From Variovorax guangxiensis (GTDB taxonomy: Bacteria; Pseudomonadota; Gammaproteobacteria; Burkholderiales; Burkholderiaceae_C), in contig NZ_RXFT01000009.1 in NCBI RefSeq assembly GCF_003952165.1, forward strand, positions 1 to 64,000: a DNA stretch of 64,000 nucleotides, written 5' to 3'. Below, in pieces: positions 26,823-39,155 of the stretch (its first letter is position 1; every line of letters starts with the position of its first letter). The notes beneath the pieces were generated by a model. That model was not told where the DNA came from. It saw only the letters and a list, made by a program, of their open reading frames with translations, and did not search any database. A program made the translations under genes and the position numbers.

Positions 26823-28646
26823 TCACGCCATCGAGCGGGAAGCCGGGGAGGCTCCCGCCGCGCCGTCTTCCGCGTCGCCCAGCGCCACCAGCGGCTTCTT
26901 CACGCCGAACAGCTTCGGCACCATCACCGCCGCCGTGCCCTGTTCCACGTTGCCCATGCCGGTGACGTGGTAGACCACGTTGGCGGCCGAGACGATGCGC
27001 AGCGAGTGCGTGACCACCACCACGGTGCGCACCTTGGCCACCGCGAGCAGCGTGGCGAGCAGGTTGCGCTCGCTCTGGAAATCGAGGTCGTTGCTGGGCT
27101 CGTCGAGCACCAGCACCGAGGGCTTGCGCAGGAAGCTCATGGCCAGCGCGAGCTTGCGCCGCTCGCCCACCGAAACGCCGGTGCCGCCTTCGCCGATCAT
27201 GGTGCGATAGCCGTCGGGCAGCCGCGAGATGAAGTCGTGCGCGCCCGAGAGCTTGCAGGCTGCGACGATCTGCTCGTCGCTCTGGCCCGGCGCGTTTCGG
27301 CGCATCACGTCGATCATCGATCCGCCGAACCAGTAGACCTCCTGCGAGAGATAGCTGATCCAGCGCGAGAGCTCCTCGCGGCCGAACTGCGAGAGGTCGT
27401 ACTCGCCGATGCTCACGATGCCGCGCGTGGGCGTGTACAGGCCCGACAGCAGCTTCACCAGCGTGGACTTGCCCGCGCCGTTGCGCCCGACGATCACGTG
27501 CAGGCCGCCCGGGCCGATGTCGAGGTCGACGTTCTCCAGCACCGGCTGCTGCGCGGTCTCGGTGAAGCTGAAGCTCACGTCCTTCAGCGTGATGCGGCCC
27601 AGCGGCTGGGGCAGCGTCATGCCCGTGGGCGGCTTCTCGACCGGCTCGCGCAGCACGGTCTCCAGCCGCTTGGCGGCTTCCTTGGCGGTAGCCAGCGAGC
27701 GCCAGTTCGACACCAGCCCCGCCACCGGCTGCAGCGCCTTCAGGGCCAGCATGTTCGATGCGACGAGGCCGCCCACCGTCATCCACTGCTCCATCACGGA
27801 GACGGCGCCCACGGTCACGACCACGACGGAGAACACGGTGAGCAGCACGGTGGTGCCGTCGCGCGCGGTCTCGATCTGGCCGTTCTTGCTGAAGCTCTCG
27901 GCGAGCCAGGCGTTGTAGGTCTGGCGCCACATCTCGATGGTGGGGCCGTCGTTGGCCTGGGCCTTGAGCGTCTCGCGCGCGTTGCAGATCTCGGCGGTCA
28001 CGCGTTCCAGGCCGCGCCCGCGCTGCACTTCCTCCACGCGGCCGGAACGCACCTCGTCGGCCCACCACCACGCCAGGAAGGACATGATGCCGAGGAACAG
28101 CACCACCACCGGCAGCACCGGCAGCGCGACGATGCCGATGACCACCAGCGCGAAGACGGCCATGGGCAGGTCGAAGATGGATTGCGCCAGCCCGCCGGTG
28201 ATGGTGCCGCGCACCGAGGCCACGTCGCGGAAGTACAGGTGCCACACCGACGCCGGCCGCGCTTCCAGCGCGCGCAGCGGGCGGCCCAGCATCGAGTTCA
28301 GCAGCGCGCCCGAGACGCCGTGGTCGACGATGGCGCCCGCGTTGCGCAGCAGGCGCGAGCGGCGCGTGCGCAGCCAGAATTCGATGCACAGGAAGAACAG
28401 GATGCCGCTGACCAGCGCGGCGAGCGTGGAAGTGCCGCTGCGCGAGAGCACGCGGTCATAAACCTGCAGCAGGAAGATGGAAGGCAGCAGCCCGAACAGG
28501 CTGATGGGCAGCGAGCGCCATGCCGCGCTCTTCACCAGCGGGTAGGCCGCGCGGAACGCGGCGTTCAACGCACCCGCGTAGGGACTGGCGCCGGGCTCGT
28601 CCGGGGTCTCGGCAACCAGTTGGCTTGGCAGGAGGAACTTGATCAT
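26823..28646 (-). CDS. Type I secretion ABC transporter (permease-ATPase fusion)
   Basis: The 607-aa protein has a six-helix ABC exporter domain (about 60-330) and a C-terminal ATPase. There is no N-terminal C39 peptidase-like domain, so it is of the PrtD/AprD class. Walker A is GRNGAGKSTL and Walker B VLVLDEPSND. The signature reads VSVGERRKLALA rather than LSGGQ. It starts the HlyD/TolC trio and has its own candidate promoter at 28670-28712. The likely substrate is the repeat protein encoded at 32846-37312, the only candidate in the operon. Confidence 0.9.
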   Translation of the reverse strand: MIKFLLPSQLVAETPDEPGASPYAGALNAAFRAAYPLVKSAAWRSLPISLFGLLPSIFLLQVYDRVLSRSGTSTLAALVSGILFFLCIEFWLRTRRSRLLRNAGAIVDHGVSGALLNSMLGRPLRALEARPASVWHLYFRDVASVRGTITGGLAQSIFDLPMAVFALVVIGIVALPVLPVVVLFLGIMSFLAWWWADEVRSGRVEEVQRGRGLERVTAEICNARETLKAQANDGPTIEMWRQTYNAWLAESFSKNGQIETARDGTTVLLTVFSVVVVTVGAVSVMEQWMTVGGLVASNMLALKALQPVAGLVSNWRSLATAKEAAKRLETVLREPVEKPPTGMTLPQPLGRITLKDVSFSFTETAQQPVLENVDLDIGPGGLHVIVGRNGAGKSTLVKLLSGLYTPTRGIVSIGEYDLSQFGREELSRWISYLSQEVYWFGGSMIDVMRRNAPGQSDEQIVAACKLSGAHDFISRLPDGYRTMIGEGGTGVSVGERRKLALAMSFLRKPSVLVLDEPSNDLDFQSERNLLATLLAVAKVRTVVVVTHSLRIVSAANVVYHVTGMGNVEQGTAAVMVPKLFGVKKPLVALGDAEDGAAGASPASRSMA

Positions 28647-28669
28647 GGGAAAGAGCCGGTTCGTCGTGC

Positions 28670-28712
28670 AATGACGCCTGCGTCATTATCAACTGTTACC
28701 CGACTGTTACAA
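28670..28712 (-). promoter_or_regulatory. Candidate promoter and operator of the type I secretion ABC gene
   Basis: On the minus strand TTGTAA (28707-28712) and GATAAT (28685-28690) are separated by 16 bp. The -10 edge overlaps a perfect 8-2-8 palindrome (AATGACGC and GCGTCATT, 28670-28687). Two CTGTTAC copies (28693-28699 and 28704-28710), 11 bp apart and so on one helix face, lie in the spacer. They share the GTTAC core found ahead of flp and the repeat-protein gene. The set suggests an internal, regulated promoter for the secretion trio. Confidence 0.5.
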
Positions 28713-28748
28713 GGCAAATATTCACTCACCGTGTGCTTCAAACACACA

Positions 28749-29042
28749 TCAGCACGGCAGCCTTTGCCCCCTCGCCACATCGGCCCTGATCCCATGAACC
28801 GGAACCGGTTGCGCGGCGCTTCCCGTTACCGCGCAACCGGCCGGCCTCCCTGCCCTTGCCTCCCCCGTTCGCCCTGACAAATCCTGCGCGAACACCAGCG
28901 CGATGTTGGCGCACAGCAGCATGCAAAGCACCCATGCGCACAGCAGTTGCAGCCAGCCCAGCCACCAGTGGCGCGCGACCGGCTGTCGCTTGACCGGAGC
29001 CTCGTATCCGAAGGCCGAGTGCAGAAGTGCGTTCAATCTCAT
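28749..29042 (-). CDS. Small membrane protein coupled to the toroid-MurF fusion gene
   Basis: This 97-aa product begins MRLNALLHSAFGYEAPVKRQ. It has one hydrophobic helix (WLGWLQLLCAWVLCMLLCANIALVF) and a polar, Arg/Gly-rich C-terminus. Its ATG overlaps the TGA of the 1028-aa fusion gene, so it is probably translated with it. I do not recognise the family. The C-terminal half may be of low significance, because it overlaps a 12-bp stem-loop. Location in a surface-secretion operon suggests a membrane helper, but no function can be assigned. Confidence 0.65.
   Translation of the reverse strand: MRLNALLHSAFGYEAPVKRQPVARHWWLGWLQLLCAWVLCMLLCANIALVFAQDLSGRTGEARAGRPAGCAVTGSAAQPVPVHGIRADVARGQRLPC
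28805..28840. repeat. Perfect 12-bp stem-loop within the 3' end of the small membrane gene
   Basis: CCGGTTGCGCGG (28805-28816) and CCGCGCAACCGG (28829-28840) are perfect inverted repeats with a 12-nt loop. No T-run follows on the minus strand, so a simple intrinsic terminator is unlikely. It lies about 90 nt before the candidate ABC promoter and could slow or process the operon transcript. Confidence 0.55.
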
Positions 29043-32000
29043 GGCAGTGCTTTCAAAACCCGGGCGAGGCGCGAAAGGCCCACGCCCGCGGAACTCTTCG
29101 CCAGCACCCAGTCGCCGGGCTGAAGCAGCCCGCCGAGCGCTGTCGACAGATCGGATACATCGACGAACCAGTGCGAGCGGACCTTGGTGCGGATGCGCGC
29201 ATGCAGCGCGCGCATCAGCGGGCCGCACAGCAGCACGCGGTCGGGCTGCGATGCGAGCAACTCGGCCTCGAGGTCGAGGTGGTGGCGTTGCGCGGCGGGG
29301 CCGAGCTCCTGCATGTCGCCGAGGATCGCCACGCGCCGCGCCGGCTCGCAGGGTGCCTGCGACAGCAGCTCCAGCGCCGCGCGCATCGAGCTCGGGTTGG
29401 CGTCGTAGGTCTCGTCGATCAGCTTGAAGCTGCCGCCGCCGATGTGGATGGTGTGCAGCGCGCCGCGTCCGCCCGGCGGCTCGAAATGCGCGAAGGGCTC
29501 GACCGCGGCGGCCAGCGGCAGGCGCATGGCCTGCAGCGCGGCGAGCGCTGCGATGGCGCTCGCGCCCATGTGCCGGCCCGGCGCGTTCAGCCGCAGCTGG
29601 AAGGGCTCGCCCGCCACCAGCGCCTGCACCTCGCCGTGGTCGAAGGCCAGCAGGCGCACGTCGGCGTCGCGGTGCTCGCCGCAGGTCACGATCTGCAGCT
29701 GCTGCGCCATCGCCGCTTCGGCGAAGGTGGCGAACTCGGGCATGTCGCGGTTGAGCACCACCGAATCGCCCGGCGCCATGGCCTGGAAGATCCGGCTGTC
29801 CATGCGCGCGGCGGCCTCGCTCGGGCCGCGGTGCTTCTGCGACGCGGCGGAAAGCCCCGTCACCACGACGAGCGAAGGCCGCACCAACTGGGCCGACGCC
29901 GGCATGTGCGAGGTGCCCATCTCCAGCACCCAGTAGGCCGCGTGCCTGGGCATGCAGGTCATGTTCCACGCGATGCCCGAAGGCAGGCTCACGTTGCCCT
30001 CGGGCTGGCCGACCTCGCCCCACACGGTGAGCGCGCCGGCCAGCATCGCGGCCACGGTACTGCTGCCCGCGCCGCTGCCGAGCACGCCGCACACGCGGCC
30101 GGTGAACTCGGCGCGCGCATGGTCGCCGAGCTCCAGCACCGCCTGCAGCACGTTCTGCACCTTGAGCACGGGCACGCGCTTGTCGAGGTGCGGCTTGGGG
30201 TCGGAGCACAGCACCGCGGCGGCCGGCTGCAGCACGCCCTTGAGCGTGACGGCGGCCAGCGGCGTCCTGGAAGGCCGCGTCTGGTGGTCGAACACCACGC
30301 GGCCCTTGCGCATGAAGGAGCGCTGCGCCACGCCCGCGGCGCGCCAGCCGTCCTCGGGCTTGACGACCCACTCGCCGCCGGTCACGCGCGCCATCTCGCT
30401 GGCGGTCCACACGGCGCCGTCGTCGCGTCCGCCGCCGGAGCCCGTGCCCGCCGCACCGGGCGCCGCGCGGCGCTCCACCAGGTAGCGGTGGTAGGCGGCG
30501 AAGCCCGAGAGGTACTGCTCCACGTCGTCGATGCGCACGCGAAACGAGTGATGGCGGATGAAGAACGAGCCCACCACCGCCGAGGGCCGGCGGAAGTACA
30601 TCGCCATCTCGGGCCAGAAGAAGCCGTTGAGCAGGTAGTGCGCGCGGTAGTCGAGCGCGCGGTAGAACTTCTCGGTGTCGAGTTCGTCCAGAAGGTGCCG
30701 CATCGCGGGCATGCCTTCGAGCCGCTGGAGCATCTGCTGCGCGGCCAGCATGAGTTCGAGCAGCGTCGGGAAGGTGGTCTTCCGGTCGAGCACGAAGTCG
30801 AGATACCCCGCCACGTTCTGCAGGCCGAAGCGGAAATACTTCTCCTGCGGGCTCCAGTGCGTGAGTTCGCACACGCAGCAGCTGAGCCAGTGATCGTGCG
30901 CCTGCCAGTGCTGGCTGGCGATGAAATGGTCGAAGGCCTTCTCCACCACCGCCAGCCATTGCGGCTCGCGCGTGAGCGAGTAAAGGCGCATGAGCGCGAA
31001 GGCGGCCTCGCCGTCGTAGTAGATGATGCGCGAGGCCTGCTTGACCGTGAGGTCGGCCGCGTGCAGCACGTGGTTGAAGCGGCCGGTGGCCGCATCCTGC
31101 ATCGAGGCGATGCCCAGCGCGAGCTTCTCCAGCAGCGGCAGCCAGCGGCGCGTGTCCATCAGCTCGCAGTACTTCACCAGCGCGAGCACGCAGGCCGCGT
31201 TGCCGCCGAGCTTGATCTCGCCGCCGGTGTCGACCAGGAAGGCCACCGCGCGCCCGTCGAGCAGCGTGTACTCGCGGATCAGCGAGATGGTGAGATGGTC
31301 CAGCGCCCGGTCGATGGCCGCGCGAAGCGTCTCGTCGCGCGTGAGCTCCCACGACTCGAGCATGGCGTAGACCGCGCTCGCGTGGCGCATCGCGTCGTAG
31401 GTGGGAATGCGGCGGTCGAAGCACGGGAAGTAGCCGTACACGAAGAGGCCGTCGCTCTGCACCTGGCGCGCCAGGTACGACGAGCCGCTGCGTACCAAAT
31501 CCATCACCGACTGCGGATTGAGCGCCGGCAGCTGCCTGCGGCCCGCGTCGAGCCCCGTGCCCACGAGCTTGTGCACCACGCCGTCGGGCTGGCAGAACAC
31601 GCCCACGGTCGCCAGCAGGTAGACGGGCTGGTCCGAGGACATGTCCAGCGGCGGCGAGCACTCGAAGCGCGCCTGCCCGTAGACCTCGAAGTTGCGCGCG
31701 TTCACCACCGAGTGCGCGATGGTCGAGTCGCCGCACAGCATGGCGTTGGCATTGAGCTCCTGCTCGGTGAAGGCGAGCGTGAAATCCTTGTCGAAGGCCA
31801 GGCCGAGGCGGAAGTAGTTGCGCTTGACGGCCGTGAGCTGCGTCTTGAACTGGGCCCAGTCCATAGGGCTCGCGCCCTCGACCCAGTCGATGCGCAGCCA
31901 GGGCGAGACGATGCCGCGCTCGCGCACCCAGCGCTCGACGTGGCCGGCGCCTTCGCGCCACGCGGTCTCGAAGTCGGCGGCCCGCGCGTGCACCACGTGC

Positions 32001-32125
32001 GCGCGCTGCGCGCCGTCGCTGACCGAGAAGAACAGCGTGAACGCCGGGTAAGGGGCAGGCAGCGCCGCGCACACCGACACAAGGCGTTCGTGGCAGGCGT
32101 GGAGCTGGTCTGGGAAGGACATCAT
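29039..32125 (-). CDS. Fusion of an alpha/alpha-toroid-like domain to a MurF-like Mur ligase
   Basis: This 1028-aa cytoplasmic-looking protein (no signal or membrane segment seen) has two parts. Residues about 1-550 are mostly helical, with motifs such as GEIKLGGNAACVLALVKYCE and IIYYDGEAAFALMRLYSLT that recall alpha/alpha-toroid sugar-active enzymes. Residues about 565-1028 follow the full MurF layout: an N-terminal domain (EMARVTGGEWV), a central domain with VLGSGAGSSTVAAML and LEMGTSH, then GRHMGASAIAALAAL and the MurF hallmark DETYDANPSSMRAAL. The P-loop lysine (GKT) is absent and the usual carbamylated-Lys region reads AARMDSRIF. It lies between the OmpA-like lipoprotein and the secretion genes. 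I infer a carbohydrate- or peptide-linked ligation step for the surface protein; the reaction is unknown. Confidence 0.75.
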   Translation of the reverse strand: MMSFPDQLHACHERLVSVCAALPAPYPAFTLFFSVSDGAQRAHVVHARAADFETAWREGAGHVERWVRERGIVSPWLRIDWVEGASPMDWAQFKTQLTAVKRNYFRLGLAFDKDFTLAFTEQELNANAMLCGDSTIAHSVVNARNFEVYGQARFECSPPLDMSSDQPVYLLATVGVFCQPDGVVHKLVGTGLDAGRRQLPALNPQSVMDLVRSGSSYLARQVQSDGLFVYGYFPCFDRRIPTYDAMRHASAVYAMLESWELTRDETLRAAIDRALDHLTISLIREYTLLDGRAVAFLVDTGGEIKLGGNAACVLALVKYCELMDTRRWLPLLEKLALGIASMQDAATGRFNHVLHAADLTVKQASRIIYYDGEAAFALMRLYSLTREPQWLAVVEKAFDHFIASQHWQAHDHWLSCCVCELTHWSPQEKYFRFGLQNVAGYLDFVLDRKTTFPTLLELMLAAQQMLQRLEGMPAMRHLLDELDTEKFYRALDYRAHYLLNGFFWPEMAMYFRRPSAVVGSFFIRHHSFRVRIDDVEQYLSGFAAYHRYLVERRAAPGAAGTGSGGGRDDGAVWTASEMARVTGGEWVVKPEDGWRAAGVAQRSFMRKGRVVFDHQTRPSRTPLAAVTLKGVLQPAAAVLCSDPKPHLDKRVPVLKVQNVLQAVLELGDHARAEFTGRVCGVLGSGAGSSTVAAMLAGALTVWGEVGQPEGNVSLPSGIAWNMTCMPRHAAYWVLEMGTSHMPASAQLVRPSLVVVTGLSAASQKHRGPSEAAARMDSRIFQAMAPGDSVVLNRDMPEFATFAEAAMAQQLQIVTCGEHRDADVRLLAFDHGEVQALVAGEPFQLRLNAPGRHMGASAIAALAALQAMRLPLAAAVEPFAHFEPPGGRGALHTIHIGGGSFKLIDETYDANPSSMRAALELLSQAPCEPARRVAILGDMQELGPAAQRHHLDLEAELLASQPDRVLLCGPLMRALHARIRTKVRSHWFVDVSDLSTALGGLLQPGDWVLAKSSAGVGLSRLARVLKALP

Positions 32126-32237
32126 TCGGCCCCGTTCGGATGCGGGAAACCGGCCACGCCCGTCATCTGCTTTCGCTCTGGTGACGTGTGCGTGGTCCGG
32201 GGACTGCCACCACCGAGGTCATCGCGGTGACCCGGCT

Positions 32238-32741
32238 TCAGCGATAGCTGAATTCGGCTCGGCGATTGAGCTGATAGCCCTCCTCGGTGGTCTCGAGCGA
32301 TGCGGGTTTCTCCAGGCCCCAGCTGATGGCCTCGATGCGCTCGGCGGGCACGCCCAGCTGCGTGAGCGCGCGCTGCACCGCGTCGGCGCGGCGCTGGCCC
32401 AGAGCCAGGTTGTATTCGCGGCCGCCGCGCTGGTCGGTGTGGCCTTCGATCACGACCCTGCTCTGCGGCCGGTTGCGCATGAAGCTGGCGTGAGCTTCCA
32501 CGACGTTCCGGTCGGCGGGCCTGATGTTGTATTTGTCGAAGTCGAAATAGACGATCTTCGGCACGCCGGCCGGTCCGTTCTGCACCGGTGGCGGCGGTGC
32601 CGGCTCCACCTTCGGCACCGCGGTCGCAGCCTTGTTCGAGTAGTAATAGGTCGCATCGTCACGGCCGGTCTTGGGGGCCGCGCAGCCCACGAGGACTGCG
32701 CCGAGCGCGACGATGGCCACTGTCTGGAAATTCTTCTTCAT
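32238..32741 (-). CDS. OmpA/Pal-like peptidoglycan-binding lipoprotein
   Basis: The 167-aa product has a lipoprotein signal (TVAIVALGAVLVGC, Cys about 20), a Pro-rich linker (VEPAPPPPVQNGPAG) and a C-terminal OmpA domain. The domain contains YFDFDKYNIRP, VIEGHTDQRGGREYNLALGQ and RRAEFSYR. The conserved Asp and Arg that bind meso-diaminopimelate are present. I chose the ATG at 32741, preceded by AAAGGA. It lies between the repeat-protein and MurF-fusion genes. It may tie the secreted protein or its duct to the cell wall; this role is inferred from context. Confidence 0.88.
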   Translation of the reverse strand: MKKNFQTVAIVALGAVLVGCAAPKTGRDDATYYYSNKAATAVPKVEPAPPPPVQNGPAGVPKIVYFDFDKYNIRPADRNVVEAHASFMRNRPQSRVVIEGHTDQRGGREYNLALGQRRADAVQRALTQLGVPAERIEAISWGLEKPASLETTEEGYQLNRRAEFSYR

Positions 32742-32755
32742 ATCGGTCCTTTCGC

Positions 32756-32781
32756 GGGACAGGCCGGTGGCGGCCTGTCCC
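32756..32781 (-). terminator. Stem-loop between repeat-protein gene and OmpA-like gene, possible attenuator
   Basis: GGGACAGGCCG (32756-32766) and CGGCCTGTCCC (32771-32781) are perfect 11-bp arms with a 4-nt loop. It sits 64 bp beyond the repeat-protein stop and 14 bp before the OmpA-like ATG, without a U-run. It could act as a partial terminator or RNA-stability element that lowers expression of the downstream genes relative to the abundant secreted protein. Confidence 0.5.
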
Positions 32782-32845
32782 TGGTGCTGCGGCAAGCTCC
32801 CTCGCCCCTCTTCCTTCTTGTGTTCTTGCTTCCGGTGTCCGCCGA

Positions 32846-37312
<4,467 letters not shown>

Positions 37313-37348
37313 TGGGCAGCCTCTGTGACAAAAGATGCCTACTCAGGG

Positions 37349-37364
37349 GCAACTAGCGTGCCGC
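37349..37364 (-). promoter_or_regulatory. Sigma-54 (-24/-12) promoter of the giant repeat-protein operon
   Basis: On the minus strand the site reads GCGGCACG-CTAG-TTGC. It matches the TGGCACG-N4-TTGC consensus except at the T of TGG, with exact GG-N10-GC spacing. Transcription would begin near 37337. That gives a 25-nt leader with AGAGG placed 7 nt before the ATG at 37312. Promoter, leader and ribosome binding site therefore fit together. Confidence 0.75.
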
Positions 37365-37490
37365 TTTTGCGAGGCGCCATGCCGAAGCTGCCTCGAACAC
37401 CGCAACTCGTTGATTCGTATGGAAAATTTTCTTTTTGCAGGGCCTCCGGCGGGGTGTGGAAACAGCTCGTAAGGAGGTCAATCGGCGATT

Positions 37491-37510
37491 CGTTACGTTA
37501 CGAAGTAACG
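37491..37510 (-). promoter_or_regulatory. Candidate enhancer site: CGTTACGTTACG with inverted GTAACG
   Basis: Two direct CGTTAC copies (37491-37496, 37496-37501) and an inverted GTAACG (37505-37510) lie within 20 bp. The inner pair forms GTTAC-GAA-GTAAC. The cluster is about 155-175 bp upstream of the expected sigma-54 start, a typical enhancer distance. It shares its motif with the cluster ahead of flp. Confidence 0.6.
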
Positions 37511-37616
37511 CCGCGTACCCGGAACGTCCGACACATCCGAGGCACCGCGAAGCCGCCGAAAAAGCAGTTCGCGCCGGCCCCTCCCTCTCATCTTTTCGCC
37601 ACCTCTATATAGATAT

Positions 37617-38051
37617 ATGTTCAACCCCTCCCAGGAAGACGTGCGCCGCTTCTTCTGCGACGTCTACGCCAAGCACCGCCAGGGCCTGCCGATGGAAGCG
37701 CTCGAGACCATCGCCGCCGGCTGGATCGACCAGCACCCCGAGTACCACGAAGATCTGGCCGACGCCGACGCGGCGGTGGCGCGCGTGTACGACGGCTCGA
37801 ACGGACGCGAGAACCCGTTCCTTCACCTGTCGATGCACCTGTCGATCAGCGAGCAGTGCTCCATCGACCAGCCGCGCGGCATCCGCCAGGCGGTCGAACT
37901 GCTGGCGGCTCGGCGCGGCTCGCTGCTGCATGCGCATCACGAGGCGATGGAGTGCCTCGGGCAGATGATGTGGGAGAGCCAGCGCGCCGGCCGGCCGCCG
38001 GATGGCGAGGGCTACGTGGCCTGCGTGCAGCGCCGGGCGACGAAGGACTAG
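37617..38051 (+). CDS. DUF1841 family protein
   Basis: This 144-aa cytoplasmic protein begins MFNPSQEDVRRFFCDVYAKH and contains NPFLHLSMHLSISEQCSIDQPRG and HHEAMECLGQMMWESQR. These are features I associate with the small DUF1841 family of beta- and gammaproteobacteria. Its function is unknown. It is transcribed away from the repeat-protein operon and its stop overlaps the convergent pcaQ stop by 4 nt. No strong ribosome binding site precedes the ATG; the upstream bases are TA-rich. Confidence 0.85.
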   Translation: MFNPSQEDVRRFFCDVYAKHRQGLPMEALETIAAGWIDQHPEYHEDLADADAAVARVYDGSNGRENPFLHLSMHLSISEQCSIDQPRGIRQAVELLAARRGSLLHAHHEAMECLGQMMWESQRAGRPPDGEGYVACVQRRATKD

Positions 38052-39040
38052 CCGCCGCGCTTGCGCTTTGCCGTGGGAGGCACGGCCCCCTGCTGCTTCG
38101 CCGCCTCGCGCAGCAGCGCGGCCATGGCGGCTCGCAGGGCCGAGGGCTCGGCATCGCTGCGCTGCAGCAGTCCGACCGGCTCTTCCGTGCCGGCCGTCTC
38201 GATGCGCAGCCGCACGAGGCGCCCATCGTCCAGTTCGCCGCGCGCGGCGCCCAGCGGCGTGATCCACACCGCATCGGACACCGCCACCAGCGCGCGCGCC
38301 ACCGCCACGTCGAGCGTCTGCAGCGTGTTGGCCGGCAGCACCAGCCCACGCGCTGAAAGAAAGCTCTCGGTGTTGTGGCGCGGGATCGTGCCCTCGCCGT
38401 ACACCACCAGTGGATAGGCCAGCACCGCCTGCACCGACACCGCCTTGTGCGCCAGCGGATGGCCCGCGCGCACCGCGAACACCAGCGCCTCGGTGTGCAG
38501 CAGCTCGAAGCTCAGGCCGCCCATCAGGCGCGGATCGCTCATGCGGCCCACCACCAGGTCGAGCTCGCCGGCGCGCAGCTCGTCGAGCAGCGCGGCGTTG
38601 GCAGCGCTCTTCACCACGATCTGCACCGAGGGACGGCTGTCGCGCAGCCGCGCCAGCGCCTGCGGCAGCAGGGCCGGCGCCACGCTGGGCAGCGCGCCGA
38701 TGCGCAGCCGCTCGATGCGCTCTCCCGCTGCCGGCGCCACGGCCTGCGCACTGGCGTCCAGCGCCTCCAGCACGCGCAGCGCGTGCGCGAGCAGCTGTTC
38801 GCCGGCAGCCGTGAGGCCCTGCACGCCGCGCCGCCCGGCGTTGCTGCGCTCGACCAGCCGCGTGCCGGCAATGGCCTCGAGCTCGGACAGCGTCTTCGAC
38901 ACCGCGGGCTGGCTCAGCGCCAGCCGCCCGGCGGCGCGCGCGAGATGGCGCTCCTGCGCCACCGTGACGAAGCAGCGCAGGTGCCGCAGTTGCACATTGC
39001 GCACGAAGTCCTGGCGAAGATCGGTGAGGGGGTCTTTCAA
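38048..39040 (-). CDS. pcaQ: LysR-type regulator PcaQ
   Basis: The 330-aa product has a LysR helix-turn-helix (LRHLRCFVTVAQERHLARAA, LSQPAVSKTLSELE) close to that of PcaQ/GbpR regulators, and an effector domain. It is divergent from pcaHG, with a 115-bp shared region. In related bacteria PcaQ activates protocatechuate genes in response to beta-carboxy-cis,cis-muconate. The start is a TTG at 39040 with no better ATG nearby. The shared region contains TTGAA-N12-TTCAA (39068-39089) as a possible operator. Confidence 0.88.
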   Translation of the reverse strand: MKDPLTDLRQDFVRNVQLRHLRCFVTVAQERHLARAAGRLALSQPAVSKTLSELEAIAGTRLVERSNAGRRGVQGLTAAGEQLLAHALRVLEALDASAQAVAPAAGERIERLRIGALPSVAPALLPQALARLRDSRPSVQIVVKSAANAALLDELRAGELDLVVGRMSDPRLMGGLSFELLHTEALVFAVRAGHPLAHKAVSVQAVLAYPLVVYGEGTIPRHNTESFLSARGLVLPANTLQTLDVAVARALVAVSDAVWITPLGAARGELDDGRLVRLRIETAGTEEPVGLLQRSDAEPSALRAAMAALLREAAKQQGAVPPTAKRKRGG

Positions 39041-39155
39041 GTGGGGGCTTTCAATTCCTGCCGGTTATTGAAAACGTAGCAATCTTCAATTTACATCATC
39101 GGATGCCGCTCCTAAAGTTGCGGCTTCCGGATTCGTCCCACGACAGGAGACAACG

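Larger units (their letters stand above)
37313..37616. other. 304-bp divergent control region of the repeat protein and DUF1841 genes
   Basis: No gene is supported here. It holds a -24/-12 promoter for the minus-strand repeat-protein gene (37349-37364), an AGAGG ribosome binding site for that gene (minus strand, 37320-37324), an AT-rich stretch (37410-37436) that could aid DNA bending, a GTTAC cluster (37491-37510) and, on the plus side, a CTATATAGATATATG stretch at the DUF1841 start. Confidence 0.7.

Noticed and set aside
29027..32230. Plus-strand frame of over 1000 codons opposite the toroid-MurF gene
   Set aside because: Common in GC-rich genes. The product is Arg/His/Ala-rich without any motif, whereas the minus-strand product has clear MurF motifs.
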